DNA of 64,000 nt from Ezakiella coagulans (GCF_003096635.1 NZ_QEKV01000005.1:100310-164309), one strand, 5' to 3'; numbered from the stretch's first letter, positions 16,152-24,979 are shown. The notes: generated by a model not told the origin, from the sequence alone. Made by a program: numbers and translations.

Positions 16152-17147
16152 ATGATAGAAGCAAAAAATTTAACAAAAGAATATCATGTTGACGGGCAAA
16201 GATTCAAAGCTGTCGATAATGTCAGTTTCGAAGTCGATAAAGGTGATATTTTCGCAATTATAGGTCTTTCAGGGGCGGGAAAATCCACACTTGTTCGTCT
16301 TTTAAATAGACTTGAAGAACCGGATGAAGGAAATGTTTTCATAGACGGAGTGGATATAATGAGCTTGAGAGAAAAAGAACTTCTTGAAATAAGAAAAAAA
16401 ATAGCATTCATATTTCAAAACTTCAATCTCTTCAACCAATACTCCGTGCTTGAAAATGTCATGTATCCTTTGAACCTTACAAACAAAAAAGTGGACAAGA
16501 AAAAAGTTGCACGTGAAGTGCTCGACTATGTCGGTCTTATTTCAAAAGAAAAAGCATTTCCAAAGGAACTTTCCGGAGGACAAAGACAAAGAGTCGCAAT
16601 TGCAAGAGCACTTGTGACAAGGCCTGAAATTATTCTCTCCGACGAAGCGACAAGTGCACTCGATCCTGAAAGCACGAGAATAATTACGGATTTATACAAA
16701 AGAGCGAGAGATGACTTTGAAACCACAACAATAATGATTACCCACCAAATGGAGGTTGCGAAGGACACCTCAAACAAAATCGCAGTTATGGAAAAAGGTC
16801 GAATCATTGAATCAAACGACACAGTAGAACTTTTTAGAAGTCCGAAGTCGAAACTTGCACAAAGTTTTGTAAAAAAAGCGGCACCTTCAAATATCATCGA
16901 CGTATCAAGCTTCAAAGGTGTTGTAAAAAGACTTTCCTACACAAAGCTCACAGTTAACACACCGGTCTTAAATGACACAATCAAAAAATTTGATGTCAAT
17001 ATAAACCTCATAGAAGGGAACATCAACAACATCTCAAACGATCAAGTCGGTTATATGATTGTTGAATTTACAGGCGAAGATGCAGAAATATTCAAAGCTC
17101 TACAATTTTTAAAAGAGCACAATGTAGAAATAAGCGAGGTGTTATAG
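16152..17147 (+). CDS. metN: methionine ABC transporter ATP-binding protein
   Basis: This 331-residue ATPase has Walker A GLSGAGKST, signature LSGGQRQRVAIARAL, Walker B IILSDEATSALDPE and H-loop MITHQMEV. The C-terminal NIL domain (about 255-331, VNINLIEGNINNISNDQVGYMIVEF) binds methionine and mediates trans-inhibition in MetN. It is followed with no gap by metI and then metQ under the SAM riboswitch, which supports methionine as the substrate. Confidence 0.96.
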   Translation: MIEAKNLTKEYHVDGQRFKAVDNVSFEVDKGDIFAIIGLSGAGKSTLVRLLNRLEEPDEGNVFIDGVDIMSLREKELLEIRKKIAFIFQNFNLFNQYSVLENVMYPLNLTNKKVDKKKVAREVLDYVGLISKEKAFPKELSGGQRQRVAIARALVTRPEIILSDEATSALDPESTRIITDLYKRARDDFETTTIMITHQMEVAKDTSNKIAVMEKGRIIESNDTVELFRSPKSKLAQSFVKKAAPSNIIDVSSFKGVVKRLSYTKLTVNTPVLNDTIKKFDVNINLIEGNINNISNDQVGYMIVEFTGEDAEIFKALQFLKEHNVEISEVL

Positions 17148-17801
17148 ATGAGATTTAAAGAAATTTTTGACATAGTGCTTCCGGCAATTCCGGAAACTCT
17201 GATAATGATTTTTGTTTCAGCAGCAATCGCATTTATAATCGGGCTCCCGTGGGCAATAATCACATATATGACTCGCCCGGACGGACTTAAGCCGAACAAA
17301 GTGGTCTACGCAATTTCAAATGGACTCATAAACATCTTCCGAAGCTTGCCGGCGATAATATTGATTATAATACTTGCACCGCTTTCCAGAATAATAATCG
17401 GAAAAGCAATCGGAACCGCCGCAGCAATAGTTCCACTAACATTTGCAGCAGCACCATTTGTCGCAAGACTTTTCGAAGGATACTTCCTCGAAGTTGAACC
17501 CGGAATAATTGAAGCAGCAAAATCAATGGGTGCAAACAACTCTGAAATAATAAAAGTTATATTAAAAGAAACATTCCCTCAAGGAATTTTGGGAATCACA
17601 ATGACAATTATAAACCTCGTCGGCTACTCCGCAATGGCAGGTGTCCTTGGCGGTGGCGGACTAGGCGATATAGCAATAAGATATGGATATCAAAGAAACC
17701 AAATTGATGTCCTCTGGACCTCGGTATTGATTATCGTTATTATAGTACAACTCGTACAATTTATCGGTAACTCATTATATAAAATTACTAATAAAAAATA
17801 G
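17148..17801 (+). CDS. metI: methionine ABC transporter permease
   Basis: This 217-residue MetI-type permease has five hydrophobic segments. The cytoplasmic coupling (EAA) loop is EAAKSMGANNSEIIKVILKE, with AALGG-like GVLGGGGLGDIAIRYGYQ towards the C-terminus. It starts directly after the metN stop. Confidence 0.96.
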   Translation: MRFKEIFDIVLPAIPETLIMIFVSAAIAFIIGLPWAIITYMTRPDGLKPNKVVYAISNGLINIFRSLPAIILIIILAPLSRIIIGKAIGTAAAIVPLTFAAAPFVARLFEGYFLEVEPGIIEAAKSMGANNSEIIKVILKETFPQGILGITMTIINLVGYSAMAGVLGGGGLGDIAIRYGYQRNQIDVLWTSVLIIVIIVQLVQFIGNSLYKITNKK

Positions 17802-17818
17802 AAAAGGAGATTTTTTAA

Positions 17819-18649
17819 ATGAAGAAATTATTTTTATTAATTGTAACAATTGCACTTGTATTCGCAGGATGCAAAGGAAATGACAGCACAAAAGACACAA
17901 CAACAACTGACGGTGGAAATGAAGCAGCAGACAACAAAATCATACTTGGAGTTTCACCGGTACCACACGCAGAAATCACAGAAGCACTTAAAGACGAATT
18001 CAAAAAAGAAGGACTCGAAGTTGAAGTAAAAGTATTTGACGACTATGTACAACCAAACCTTGCACTTGATCAAGGCGACATCGACGCAAACTTCTACCAA
18101 CACCTTCCATACCTTGAAAACTTCTGCAAAGAAAGAAATATCGACCTCGTTTCAATTGGAAAAGTTCACATCGAACCGATCGGAATCTACAGCGACAAAA
18201 TCAAATCACTCGACGAACTAAATGACGGTGACTCAGTATTAATTCCAAGTGACCCGACAAACGGCCGTCGTGCACTTCTTCTTCTTGAAAAAGCAGGACT
18301 CATCACACTCACAGACAACACAAAAGAAGACTTGACTGAAAAAGACATCAAAGATAATCCAAAAAATTTGAAATTCAGTGCTGCTGACCCTGCAAACGTT
18401 GCAAACCTCTACAAAGACGTTACAATTGCCGCAATCAACACAAACTTTGCATTAGGTGCAGGTCTAAATCCTTCAAAAGATTCACTCTTCCTCGAAGACA
18501 AAGACTCACCATATGCAAACATCATCGTTGTTAAAAAAGGCAACGAAAACCAAGAAAAATTCCAAAAACTCATGAAAGTCTTCAATTCTGAAGCATGCAA
18601 AAAATTCATCGAAGAAAAATATAACGGCGAAATATATCCTGCATTCTAA
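17819..18649 (+). CDS. metQ: methionine-binding lipoprotein (MetQ/NlpA family)
   Basis: This 276-residue lipoprotein has signal and lipobox LVFAGC (Cys about residue 19). The mature part carries the NlpA pattern: ILGVSPVPHAEITEALKDEF, DGDIDANFYQHLPYLENF-type region, IPSDPTNGRRALLLLEKAGLI and AAINTNFALGAGLNP. Its codon choice is strongly biased to C-ending codons (AAC, GAC, ATC), as expected for a highly expressed solute-binding protein. It is the third gene of the operon. Confidence 0.95.
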   Translation: MKKLFLLIVTIALVFAGCKGNDSTKDTTTTDGGNEAADNKIILGVSPVPHAEITEALKDEFKKEGLEVEVKVFDDYVQPNLALDQGDIDANFYQHLPYLENFCKERNIDLVSIGKVHIEPIGIYSDKIKSLDELNDGDSVLIPSDPTNGRRALLLLEKAGLITLTDNTKEDLTEKDIKDNPKNLKFSAADPANVANLYKDVTIAAINTNFALGAGLNPSKDSLFLEDKDSPYANIIVVKKGNENQEKFQKLMKVFNSEACKKFIEEKYNGEIYPAF

Positions 18650-18650
18650 A

Positions 18651-18677
18651 AAAGCGACCGCAAGGTCGTTTTTTTAT
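18651..18677 (+). terminator. terminator of metNIQ
   Basis: CGACC, loop GCAA, GGTCG flanked by A-run and T7, directly after the metQ stop. Confidence 0.85.
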
Positions 18678-18700
18678 TGGGAAATTGTTTGGGAGGTTTT

Positions 18701-18895
18701 ATGTTTTATAGCACGGAGGCTTTTTTGGCGGCGATACACCTTTTTCTCTCATCTCTGGGCGAAATCAAAGATTTCTGTTCGATGGATAAAAAAACTGGTC
18801 GCCGCTACGACAATGCTTGCCATATTATACAATTATTAAACACTGTTATTTGCGAGGAATTTTCGATGAGAAACGCTTACGATGAAATATTTTAG
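18701..18895 (+). CDS. doubtful small ORF, 64 residues
   Basis: The ATG follows GGGAGGTTTT, a good ribosome site, and the frame runs 64 codons (MFYSTEAFLAAIHLFLSSLG...). Its last ~16 codons lie inside dispersed repeat copy A, and no homology is recognised. It could be a small membrane-associated peptide or chance. It sits between the metQ terminator and a repeat element with no promoter I can identify. Confidence 0.25.
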   Translation: MFYSTEAFLAAIHLFLSSLGEIKDFCSMDKKTGRRYDNACHIIQLLNTVICEEFSMRNAYDEIF

Positions 18896-18974
18896 GAGTG
18901 AGGCATATTGATAAATATGTCGCAACGACTAAAATATTGAATCAAGCGTTTATCGCGAAAATCACCGCAAATCA
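18847..18974. repeat. dispersed palindromic repeat, copy A
   Basis: This ~128-base element starts TTATTTGCGAGGA and ends ACCGCAAATCA. It shares blocks with copies B (19013-19130) and C (24308-24439): TTTGCGA..GATGAGA at one end, CGTTTATCGC and CGCAAAT at the other, and in B also GGAGTGAGGC..GTCGCAACGAC in the middle. The ends and centre are complementary, so it can fold into a long hairpin. It resembles a MITE or REP-type element; no transposase is present. Confidence 0.65.
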
Positions 18975-18999
18975 AAAAAGAACCGGTAATTTCCGGTTC
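18974..18999 (-). terminator. terminator downstream of the TetR gene
   Basis: GAACCGG, 6-base loop, CCGGTTC followed on the minus strand by T6. It lies between repeats A and B, about 140 bases after the TetR stop. Confidence 0.75.
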
Positions 19000-19012
19000 C
19001 TATATATACAAC

Positions 19013-19130
19013 ATAATTTGCGATGATAATTTGATGAGAAACGGTTGTATGGAGTGTTTTTGGAGTGAGGCGTACTGGCAAGTACGTCGCAACGACGAAA
19101 ACACGGAATCAATCGTTTATCGCAAATTAG
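19013..19130. repeat. dispersed palindromic repeat, copy B
   Basis: This ~118-base element is related to copy A (TTTGCGATGATAATTTGATG..., GTCGCAACGACGAAAAC, CGTTTATCGCAAATTA). GTGTTTT/AAAACAC, GCGTACT/AGTACG and GCGAT/ATCGC pairs make it a long imperfect hairpin. It abuts the 3' end of the TetR gene. Confidence 0.65.
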
Positions 19131-19140
19131 CGCGCAAAAA

Positions 19141-19812
19141 TTATTTAAGTTTTAGCGACTCCACAATAATCTCCAAATAATCACAGAAATTATCGTATGC
19201 TTCATATTTGTCGACTTTTCCGTCGGCAACTCTGTCGAGGAGACCTTCAAAGATGTAAAGTGACATGTCGTTTGTTTGTTTTGCGGATTTTTCATCAAAA
19301 TATCCAACATATTTCGCAACTTCAATCAAGACTTTCAATTTTTCTTCCATAGTTTTGCTCAAAAGAACTTTTTCGAGATATGCCGGGAAGCCATTGTTTA
19401 CGATTGGGAATATTTTACGATATTGATATAAATAATCCGGATGTTCTTTTGCAAGTTGCGAGAATAGAACTTCTCTATATTTTGCAGCGTTGTCGAATGC
19501 GTGTTTTGTAAATGCTCTCCAAACTTTTTTGTATACCATCAGAGGGTCGTCTCCTTCTTTGACCCAGTTTGCGAGGTCGTTGTTGAAGTCATCAAATATA
19601 TCGAGTTTTGCAAAGTATAGTAAGTGGTCTACATTATCGAAGTAGTTATATATTGTTGCCGGATTAAGGTCGGTACATTCACCGAGTTTCTTAATCGTTA
19701 CTGATTCTATACCTTCTTCTGCTATAATCCTTCTTGCACAATCTACAAATGATGTTATAATATTTCTCCTGTGCGGAGTTAAATGTTTTTTATTAAAATC
19801 TATTACTGCCAT
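19141..19812 (-). CDS. TetR/AcrR-family transcriptional regulator
   Basis: This 223-residue protein has an N-terminal helix-turn-helix (about residues 14-60: NIITSFVDCARRIIAEEGIESVTIKKLGECTDLNPATIYNYFDNVDHLL) typical of TetR regulators and a helical ligand-binding domain. It is monocistronic on the minus strand. Upstream is a consensus promoter and a GCGAATTAA/TTAATTCGC inverted repeat in the 5' leader that may be its own operator. The target genes are unknown; the neighbouring formate/nitrite channel gene is divergent and is one candidate. Confidence 0.88.
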   Translation of the reverse strand: MAVIDFNKKHLTPHRRNIITSFVDCARRIIAEEGIESVTIKKLGECTDLNPATIYNYFDNVDHLLYFAKLDIFDDFNNDLANWVKEGDDPLMVYKKVWRAFTKHAFDNAAKYREVLFSQLAKEHPDYLYQYRKIFPIVNNGFPAYLEKVLLSKTMEEKLKVLIEVAKYVGYFDEKSAKQTNDMSLYIFEGLLDRVADGKVDKYEAYDNFCDYLEIIVESLKLK

Positions 19813-19844
19813 AAAAATAAGCTCCTTTTTTTATAAATTGTACA

Positions 19845-19887
19845 GCGAATTAATGTTAAAAATAAATTGCTAGAAAATTTAATTCGC
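19845..19887. promoter_or_regulatory. inverted repeat upstream of TetR gene (possible operator)
   Basis: A perfect 9-bp pair GCGAATTAA and TTAATTCGC separated by 25 bases lies between the TetR promoter and start codon. The spacing fits either a long RNA hairpin or two operator halves. Confidence 0.4.
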
Positions 19888-19925
19888 AGCACTAAGTTTT
19901 TACTCGTTTATTATTTGCTAAGTAT

Positions 19926-19954
19926 ATTATACTACTATTTATTCAAAAAATCAA
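19926..19954 (-). promoter_or_regulatory. promoter of the TetR gene
   Basis: On the minus strand TTGATT (19954-19949), a 17-base spacer and TATAAT (19931-19926). Confidence 0.75.
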
Positions 19955-20079
19955 TGAATTATATATATTTATCTGAATTTAAATAAAATATTTTTGTATT
20001 TGAGTAATATCTAGCGATTTTCTTTATACAAATGTAATAAAAATATAATATTTCTTTAAAAAAATCATTTTTTCTTTTT

Positions 20080-20108
20080 TTGACATTTTCGTATTTTTTA
20101 AATATAAT
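20080..20108 (+). promoter_or_regulatory. promoter of the formate/nitrite transporter gene
   Basis: TTGACA (20080-20085), 17-base spacer, TATAAT (20103-20108), 18 bases upstream of the ATG. Confidence 0.85.
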
Positions 20109-20126
20109 TGTCTTAGGGGGGATGGT

Positions 20127-20882
20127 ATGAAAGATTTAAGAACACCTGCTGAAATAACTGATTTTGTTTCAGATTTAAGCGTAAAAAAAGCTACTTATAA
20201 ACCGACAACCACCAGAATCCTTGCAAGTTTTGCCGGTATGTTTATCGCAATTGGAGGTGCGGCAAGTTCAAAGATAAATGTTTTGATGGCTGATTCACCT
20301 TTTAAGTCAATTGCAGCAGCTCTCTCTTTCACAATTGGAATTGTTTTAGTTTTAATTGCCGGAGGCGAGCTTTTCACCGGAAATATTTTGATTTCCGTTG
20401 GTTTTCTGGATAAGAAAATCAATATTAAACAGGTTCTCACAAATTGGCTGCGAGTCTGGTGTTGGAATTTTGTGGGTGCGATTTTTTTCTCGCTTCTCAC
20501 TTATGTCGTTATCAAAGGCAATCCAAAAGATGTAGAATTTTTTCAAAATATTCTTTTAAAGAAAACTTCGCTTGGATTTTTTTATGCGATGATTTCCGGC
20601 ATTCTTTGTAATATTTTGGTATGCCTTAGCGTTTGGATGTCTTTTGCTACATCGGAAGGTCCGGGAAAATTTCTTCTTTCCGCATTTCCGGTTTTTATAT
20701 TTGTACTTTTGGGATACGAACACGTTGTCGCAAATATGTTTTATATAACTACTGCATATCTTAGCGGCGGAAGCGTTCCGATCCTAACCACAATTGTAAA
20801 TTCATTTATTCCGGTAACTATCGGAAATATTATCGGCGGCTGCATTATAGGCTCTGCTTATAAGACAGCATACAAAAATTAA
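20127..20882 (+). CDS. formate/nitrite transporter family channel
   Basis: This 251-residue protein has six hydrophobic segments in the FocA/NirC fold. Visible signatures: N-terminal helix RTPAEITDFVSDLSVKKAT, ASFAGMFIAIGGAASSKINV, IVLVLIAGGELFTGNILI (family signature), NWLRVWCWNFVGA, and the second half GILCNILVCLSVWMSFA and GYEHVVANMFYI with the central His of the pore. It moves formate, nitrite or a related small anion across the cytoplasmic membrane; which one cannot be told from sequence. Confidence 0.92.
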   Translation: MKDLRTPAEITDFVSDLSVKKATYKPTTTRILASFAGMFIAIGGAASSKINVLMADSPFKSIAAALSFTIGIVLVLIAGGELFTGNILISVGFLDKKINIKQVLTNWLRVWCWNFVGAIFFSLLTYVVIKGNPKDVEFFQNILLKKTSLGFFYAMISGILCNILVCLSVWMSFATSEGPGKFLLSAFPVFIFVLLGYEHVVANMFYITTAYLSGGSVPILTTIVNSFIPVTIGNIIGGCIIGSAYKTAYKN

Positions 20883-20893
20883 TTTACATTAAT

Positions 20894-20938
20894 AAAAACA
20901 CTCTTTTTCTATTTTTAATGGAATTAGAGTGTTTTTAT
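20894..20938 (+). terminator. terminator of the formate/nitrite transporter gene
   Basis: A 10-bp stem AAAAACACTC/GAGTGTTTTT with a 23-base loop lies 12 bases after the stop. Confidence 0.7.
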
Positions 20939-20943
20939 GTATG

Positions 20944-20967
20944 GAGAACACCCTTTCGGGTGTTCTC
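20944..20967 (-). terminator. hairpin after the C1A protease gene
   Basis: A perfect 10-bp stem GAGAACACCC/GGGTGTTCTC with loop TTTC lies 6 bases beyond the protease stop codon. On the minus strand no U-run follows, so it may protect the 3' end or act with the neighbouring hairpin. Confidence 0.6.
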
Positions 20968-20973
20968 TTATTA

Positions 20974-23829
20974 TTAATATCTATAATACCAGTAATTATA
21001 TGCACTTCTTACAGTAACTTGTAGATAAGCATATGGTCCATCTACGCTTCTTGCATAGATGTAAACTGTTCCCGGTCTTACACCTGTGATGTTTCCGTTT
21101 TCATCAACTCTTGCAATTGAGCTGTTGAGTGATGAGTATGTTACGCTTTTATTTGTTGCGTTGTTCGGTGTGAAAAGAACTGATGCAGCTTTTGTTTCGC
21201 CAACTTTCAATCCCAATTGTCTGTCCGAGAAATAAAGTCCTGTTACTTTTACAGGTTTTGCTTCGCCATAAACGTCAACATAACATGATGTTTGAACACC
21301 GTTTGAACTTGTTGCTGTAATATATGCAGATCCTCTGCCGATTGCAGTAATTACACCATTTTCAACTGTTGCAACATTTTCGTTTGAAGATGTCCATGTT
21401 AAAGTTTTGTCTGTTGCATTGTATGGGTAAACAGTGTAATTGAGTTCATATTTTTTGCCTGCATCTAATCTTAGATATCTTGTATCAAGAGTAATATTTG
21501 TTACTTTAACTTCTGCAGGTGGTTGTGGAGCTGCTTTTGCTTTAACAGTTACATATGAATAAGCATAAGGTCCGTCAACTGATTTTGCATAGATATATGC
21601 AGAACCTGCTTTAACAGCTGTGATGTTGCCGTTTGCATCAACTGTTGCAACTCTTGAATCTGAAGATGAGTAGTTAACAGTTTTGTTTGTTGCGTCTGCA
21701 GGTGAAACTGTAGCTGTTAATGTGTAATTTTCGCCTTCTTCAAGTGTTAAATATCTTCTATCAACAGATACATTTGTTACTTTAACTTCTGCAGGTGGTT
21801 GTGGAGCTGCTTTTCTTACATATACGTAAACTGAATCAGATGGTCCGTCAGCAGATTTTGCATAGATATATGCTCTACCTTCTCCAACAGCTTTAACAAG
21901 TCCGTTTGCATCAACTGTTGCAACGTTTGCATTTGTTGTTGAGTATGTGACTGTTTTATTTGTTGCGTTATCCGGTTTTAAAGATACATTAAGTTGAACA
22001 GTTTCGCCTTGTTCTGTAAAGATTGAGCCGTTTGTAATGTCAAGATATGTGACCTTAACAGTTTCAGGAACTCCGCCGTTTCCGACCTTAACTTCACATG
22101 TGTCTGTGAATCCGCCGTCTTTTGTTGTAACTGTAATTGTTGCAACGCCGTCTTTAAGTGCGAGAACTGAGCCGTAGTTGTCAACTCTTGCAACACTTGA
22201 ATCACTCGATGTCCAAACAACTTCTTTGTTGTCTGCATCTTCCGGAGTGATGGTGTATTTTAAGTTTAATCTGTTCCATTTTTTGAGTTCGGCCTTGTGT
22301 TCGCTGAGTTCAATTCCTGTTACTTTCTTTACTTCCGGTTTCGGATCGTCCGGCTTCGGATCAGGTGTTCCTTCTCCGTCAAGTGTAGTAAATCCTTTGA
22401 TACATACATTTGCACTGCTGTTATAAACAGTAAGGTCTCTCCATTCTGCTCCGTCTGAACTTGTATAGCTTTGTCCAGGATATGCGTTTACTCTTGAAGC
22501 ATATTTTCTTTCTCTTGCTTCAATAGGAATAGGATAATATGTTTCAAGTGTTGTGTAATAAACAACGACTGCGAATTTGCTGTCTTTTTGAACTTCTTGT
22601 TTATCGAAAGTTACTGTTGTGTATCCAGGATATTCAACAGTTCCCGATGCGACTTCAACTTTGTCGTTTTTAAGTGAATCGAGTCCCTTGTAGTCCTTAA
22701 CAACATAAACTTTGTAATCTGTATTTGCAGATGGTACATAGAATCCAGCACCGTTTACATATTGTTTTTCCTTAACAGGTCCGAAAACGTTTGCACCGTA
22801 TCCTTGTCCGTTGTAACCGACAGTTCTTGTCATTCCATACGGGTCATATTGATAAACATAATCGCTTTCGCCCTTATCTTTTGCAAAGTAAACAGCGTTG
22901 TTTGTTCCTACTACTGTATCATAATACGATGCCCAATAGTATCCATCGATACCCATGCCTTTGCCCCAGCTGTTTCTGATGAGCCATGCACCGTCCTTCG
23001 GTGGAGTTTGTAGGAAGTTTTCCTTCGGATAATTGTCGTCCCAACCGATAATAGCAACTGCGTGGTTACCGTTTACTCTTTTCGGACAATAGTGTGCCCA
23101 TTCAGCTTGATTTAAATATCTGTCTGAAGCATACATTGCTGTTTGAACAGCACCATAATTCATAATTGCATCTTTAATAGCATTCATTCCGCCGTCAAAA
23201 TCAACATCCATATCAGGAAGGTACATAACTTCTTTAATATCCTTTACTCTTTCAAGACCTTTTGGTGAGTAGAATTTGTAAGGATCATACGGATCGTCTT
23301 CTTCCAAAATCGGACCGCTCCAACGTGCTAAATATGCTGTCGAGATAAATCTATTTCCGCCTTTTTCCGGACCCCAGTCGAAACCGTGAGTATTTCTCAT
23401 ATTTGCTTCTGAGAAATCATAAATTTCACCTGGTCTCAAAGTACTTTCGAGAGAACTGTAGCATGCGAAAGTCCAACATGAACCGTTAGGACCTTGGTCT
23501 CTGATTTCACTTACTTTATTATAATCTCTTAAATCGTAAGTTGCAGGGAAACCCAATCTTTCAAATCTTTGTGCACGCGGTCTGCCGAAATAAATCTTTG
23601 CAGGTTCCGGAACAAGTCCTTCATAATCGTCTCCATCGGCGCTTGCTACGCCATAATTGCCATAGTTTTGTTGATTTTGCCATCTTATAAATTCTTCATT
23701 TTGTCTTGCTTCGCCAAGACGAGGTGCATATGATGTTCTGTAACCGTATGCTTCTGAAACAGCTGGTACAAACAATGCAATTGTCATGAAAAATACTATA
23801 AAACTAGCGAGTAATTTTCTGTTTTTCAT
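20974..23829 (-). CDS. secreted papain-family (C1A) cysteine protease with five Ig-like (BIG2) repeats
   Basis: This 951-residue exported protein has a signal peptide (about 1-27). The peptidase domain (about 95-320) carries Gln112 (RDQG), nucleophile Cys118 (GSCWTFA), His256 (NHAVAIIGWDD) and Asn286 (RNSWG). A lectin-like/C1-associated beta domain follows to about 490. A Pro/Asp/Lys linker precedes five BIG2 Ig-like repeats of ~85 residues, each with a V(T)..L..G..Y.L...V.P.nATnKtv.yss..s.vAtVd..G.itAv..G.ayI.A motif. There is no LPxTG sorting signal; the C-terminus is NYWYYRY. Such proteins act at the cell surface, plausibly on host proteins; that is inference. A well-spaced promoter and a structured leader precede it. 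Confidence 0.93.
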   Translation of the reverse strand: MKNRKLLASFIVFFMTIALFVPAVSEAYGYRTSYAPRLGEARQNEEFIRWQNQQNYGNYGVASADGDDYEGLVPEPAKIYFGRPRAQRFERLGFPATYDLRDYNKVSEIRDQGPNGSCWTFACYSSLESTLRPGEIYDFSEANMRNTHGFDWGPEKGGNRFISTAYLARWSGPILEEDDPYDPYKFYSPKGLERVKDIKEVMYLPDMDVDFDGGMNAIKDAIMNYGAVQTAMYASDRYLNQAEWAHYCPKRVNGNHAVAIIGWDDNYPKENFLQTPPKDGAWLIRNSWGKGMGIDGYYWASYYDTVVGTNNAVYFAKDKGESDYVYQYDPYGMTRTVGYNGQGYGANVFGPVKEKQYVNGAGFYVPSANTDYKVYVVKDYKGLDSLKNDKVEVASGTVEYPGYTTVTFDKQEVQKDSKFAVVVYYTTLETYYPIPIEARERKYASRVNAYPGQSYTSSDGAEWRDLTVYNSSANVCIKGFTTLDGEGTPDPKPDDPKPEVKKVTGIELSEHKAELKKWNRLNLKYTITPEDADNKEVVWTSSDSSVARVDNYGSVLALKDGVATITVTTKDGGFTDTCEVKVGNGGVPETVKVTYLDITNGSIFTEQGETVQLNVSLKPDNATNKTVTYSTTNANVATVDANGLVKAVGEGRAYIYAKSADGPSDSVYVYVRKAAPQPPAEVKVTNVSVDRRYLTLEEGENYTLTATVSPADATNKTVNYSSSDSRVATVDANGNITAVKAGSAYIYAKSVDGPYAYSYVTVKAKAAPQPPAEVKVTNITLDTRYLRLDAGKKYELNYTVYPYNATDKTLTWTSSNENVATVENGVITAIGRGSAYITATSSNGVQTSCYVDVYGEAKPVKVTGLYFSDRQLGLKVGETKAASVLFTPNNATNKSVTYSSLNSSIARVDENGNITGVRPGTVYIYARSVDGPYAYLQVTVRSAYNYWYYRY

Positions 23830-23851
23830 AAATCCTCCTTATAGATTTGTA

Positions 23852-23872
23852 GGGGCAATGCCACCTTGCCCC
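23852..23872 (-). promoter_or_regulatory. leader stem-loop of the protease mRNA
   Basis: A perfect 7-bp GGGGCAA/TTGCCCC stem lies about 25 bases upstream of the protease start codon, just before its ribosome site. A second stem, ACAGTG/CACTGT, lies 5' of it. They may stabilise the mRNA or tune translation. Confidence 0.45.
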
Positions 23873-23921
23873 CATAATTTAATACAGTGATACACTCTAA
23901 AATTTTTATACCACTGTTACT

Positions 23922-23950
23922 ATTCTAGTACGTGTGCTCATAAATGTCAA
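23922..23950 (-). promoter_or_regulatory. promoter of the C1A protease gene
   Basis: On the minus strand TTGACA (23950-23945), 17-base spacer, TAGAAT (23927-23922). The roughly 90-base leader is structured. The rest of 23951-24300 is AT-rich DNA in which I see no gene. Confidence 0.75.
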
Positions 23951-24307
23951 GTGTTTTTCGTATAATAATTAATTATTTTTAAAATTAATTATTTTTATAT
24001 ACAAAACATCTTTTTAAATGTAATAAATCTGAACATTTGTGCTTTTTCTAAAGTTGTGTGATTTGTATCATGTTTTTCTTTAATTTTTTGTAACTAGATA
24101 AAGCATTTAGTCATTTAATAATAATATCATTTTTAATAACTCATAAAAACTATGTCAACCGTAAAACAAATAAATTGGGTAAAAATTTTAAAATAGATTT
24201 CATCTTCGCAAAAACATATCGGAACAAATATACTACATTTATACTGTATTTTAAAAATTACATAATAATTTTGCTTCGAATGAGATAAATATAATTCCTA
24301 TTCGTCG

Positions 24308-24439
24308 TTATTTGCGAGGATATTTTGATGAGATGCGACGTAAACTCAATTATTTGATTGCGCAGGTGTGCTTATTTGCACTCCGAGCAATCAAATAATT
24401 GAAGTTTACAAGCAGGTCGCAAAATAGACCGCAAATTAA
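24308..24439. repeat. dispersed palindromic repeat, copy C
   Basis: It starts TTATTTGCGAGGATATTTTGATGAGA and ends GACCGCAAATTA, like copies A and B. The centre differs: AAACTCAATTATTTGATTG pairs with CAATCAAATAATTGAAGTTT to make a stem of about 20 bp. It lies 5' of the ferritin terminator in otherwise empty AT-rich DNA. Confidence 0.65.
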
Positions 24440-24442
24440 CAC

Positions 24443-24472
24443 AAAAAAATACCCTCTTACCTTAAGAGGGTA
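24443..24472 (-). terminator. terminator of the ferritin gene
   Basis: A perfect 10-bp stem TACCCTCTTA/TAAGAGGGTA with a 3-base loop, followed on the minus strand by T7. Confidence 0.9.
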
Positions 24473-24496
24473 CACACATTTCCTTTTCCTACTATA

Positions 24497-24979
24497 TTAC
24501 TTATTTCCAAGTTCTCTGTCAATAGTAATTTTTGCAGCGATATTGTCGTTTGCAAGTGTGAAGCTGTCAACAATATCAAGAGCAAGTTCTTCTTCTTCGA
24601 TTTGCTCATTTATAAATTGATGCATAAATATTTCGCTTGCATAGTCATTGTTTTTCTTTGCAACGTCATGAATGTTGTAAATTCTTTCTGTTACTTTCTT
24701 TTCATGGTCCAAAATAATTTTTGCAACTTCCAATGGTTCTTTAACATCGAAAGCTTTCATTTCGATATCCATGAGTTTTGGAGTTGCGTCACGTTTTTGA
24801 ATAAATTCAATGAATTGTTCAGCGTGTTGCAATTCTTCTTTGTAATGATTGCTGAGCCACTTTGCATAGCCTTTGTAGTTTTCTCTTTCCATCAAAATAG
24901 AGAGATTCAAATAAATATAACCTGAGTAAAGTTCAAAGTTTATTTGTTCGTTCAAGGCATCTAATACTTCTTGATTCAT
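24497..24979 (-). CDS. ferritin
   Basis: This 160-residue four-helix protein stores iron. The ATG at 24979 is chosen because GGAGG lies 10 bases upstream. The ferroxidase ligands are in place: Glu in NEQINFELYSGYIYL, the Glu-His pair in NHYKEELQHAEQFIEFI and Glu/Gln in FINEQIEEEELA. It is the non-haem bacterial ferritin (FtnA type). It is monocistronic with its own promoter, over which lies an operator-like sequence shared with the FTR1 operon. Confidence 0.95.
   Translation of the reverse strand: MNQEVLDALNEQINFELYSGYIYLNLSILMERENYKGYAKWLSNHYKEELQHAEQFIEFIQKRDATPKLMDIEMKAFDVKEPLEVAKIILDHEKKVTERIYNIHDVAKKNNDYASEIFMHQFINEQIEEEELALDIVDSFTLANDNIAAKITIDRELGNK

Noticed and set aside
21000..22050. 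CRISPR-like periodicity in the protease gene
   Set aside because: The ~240-base repeats encode Ig-like domains and diverge at third codon positions; there are no spacers.
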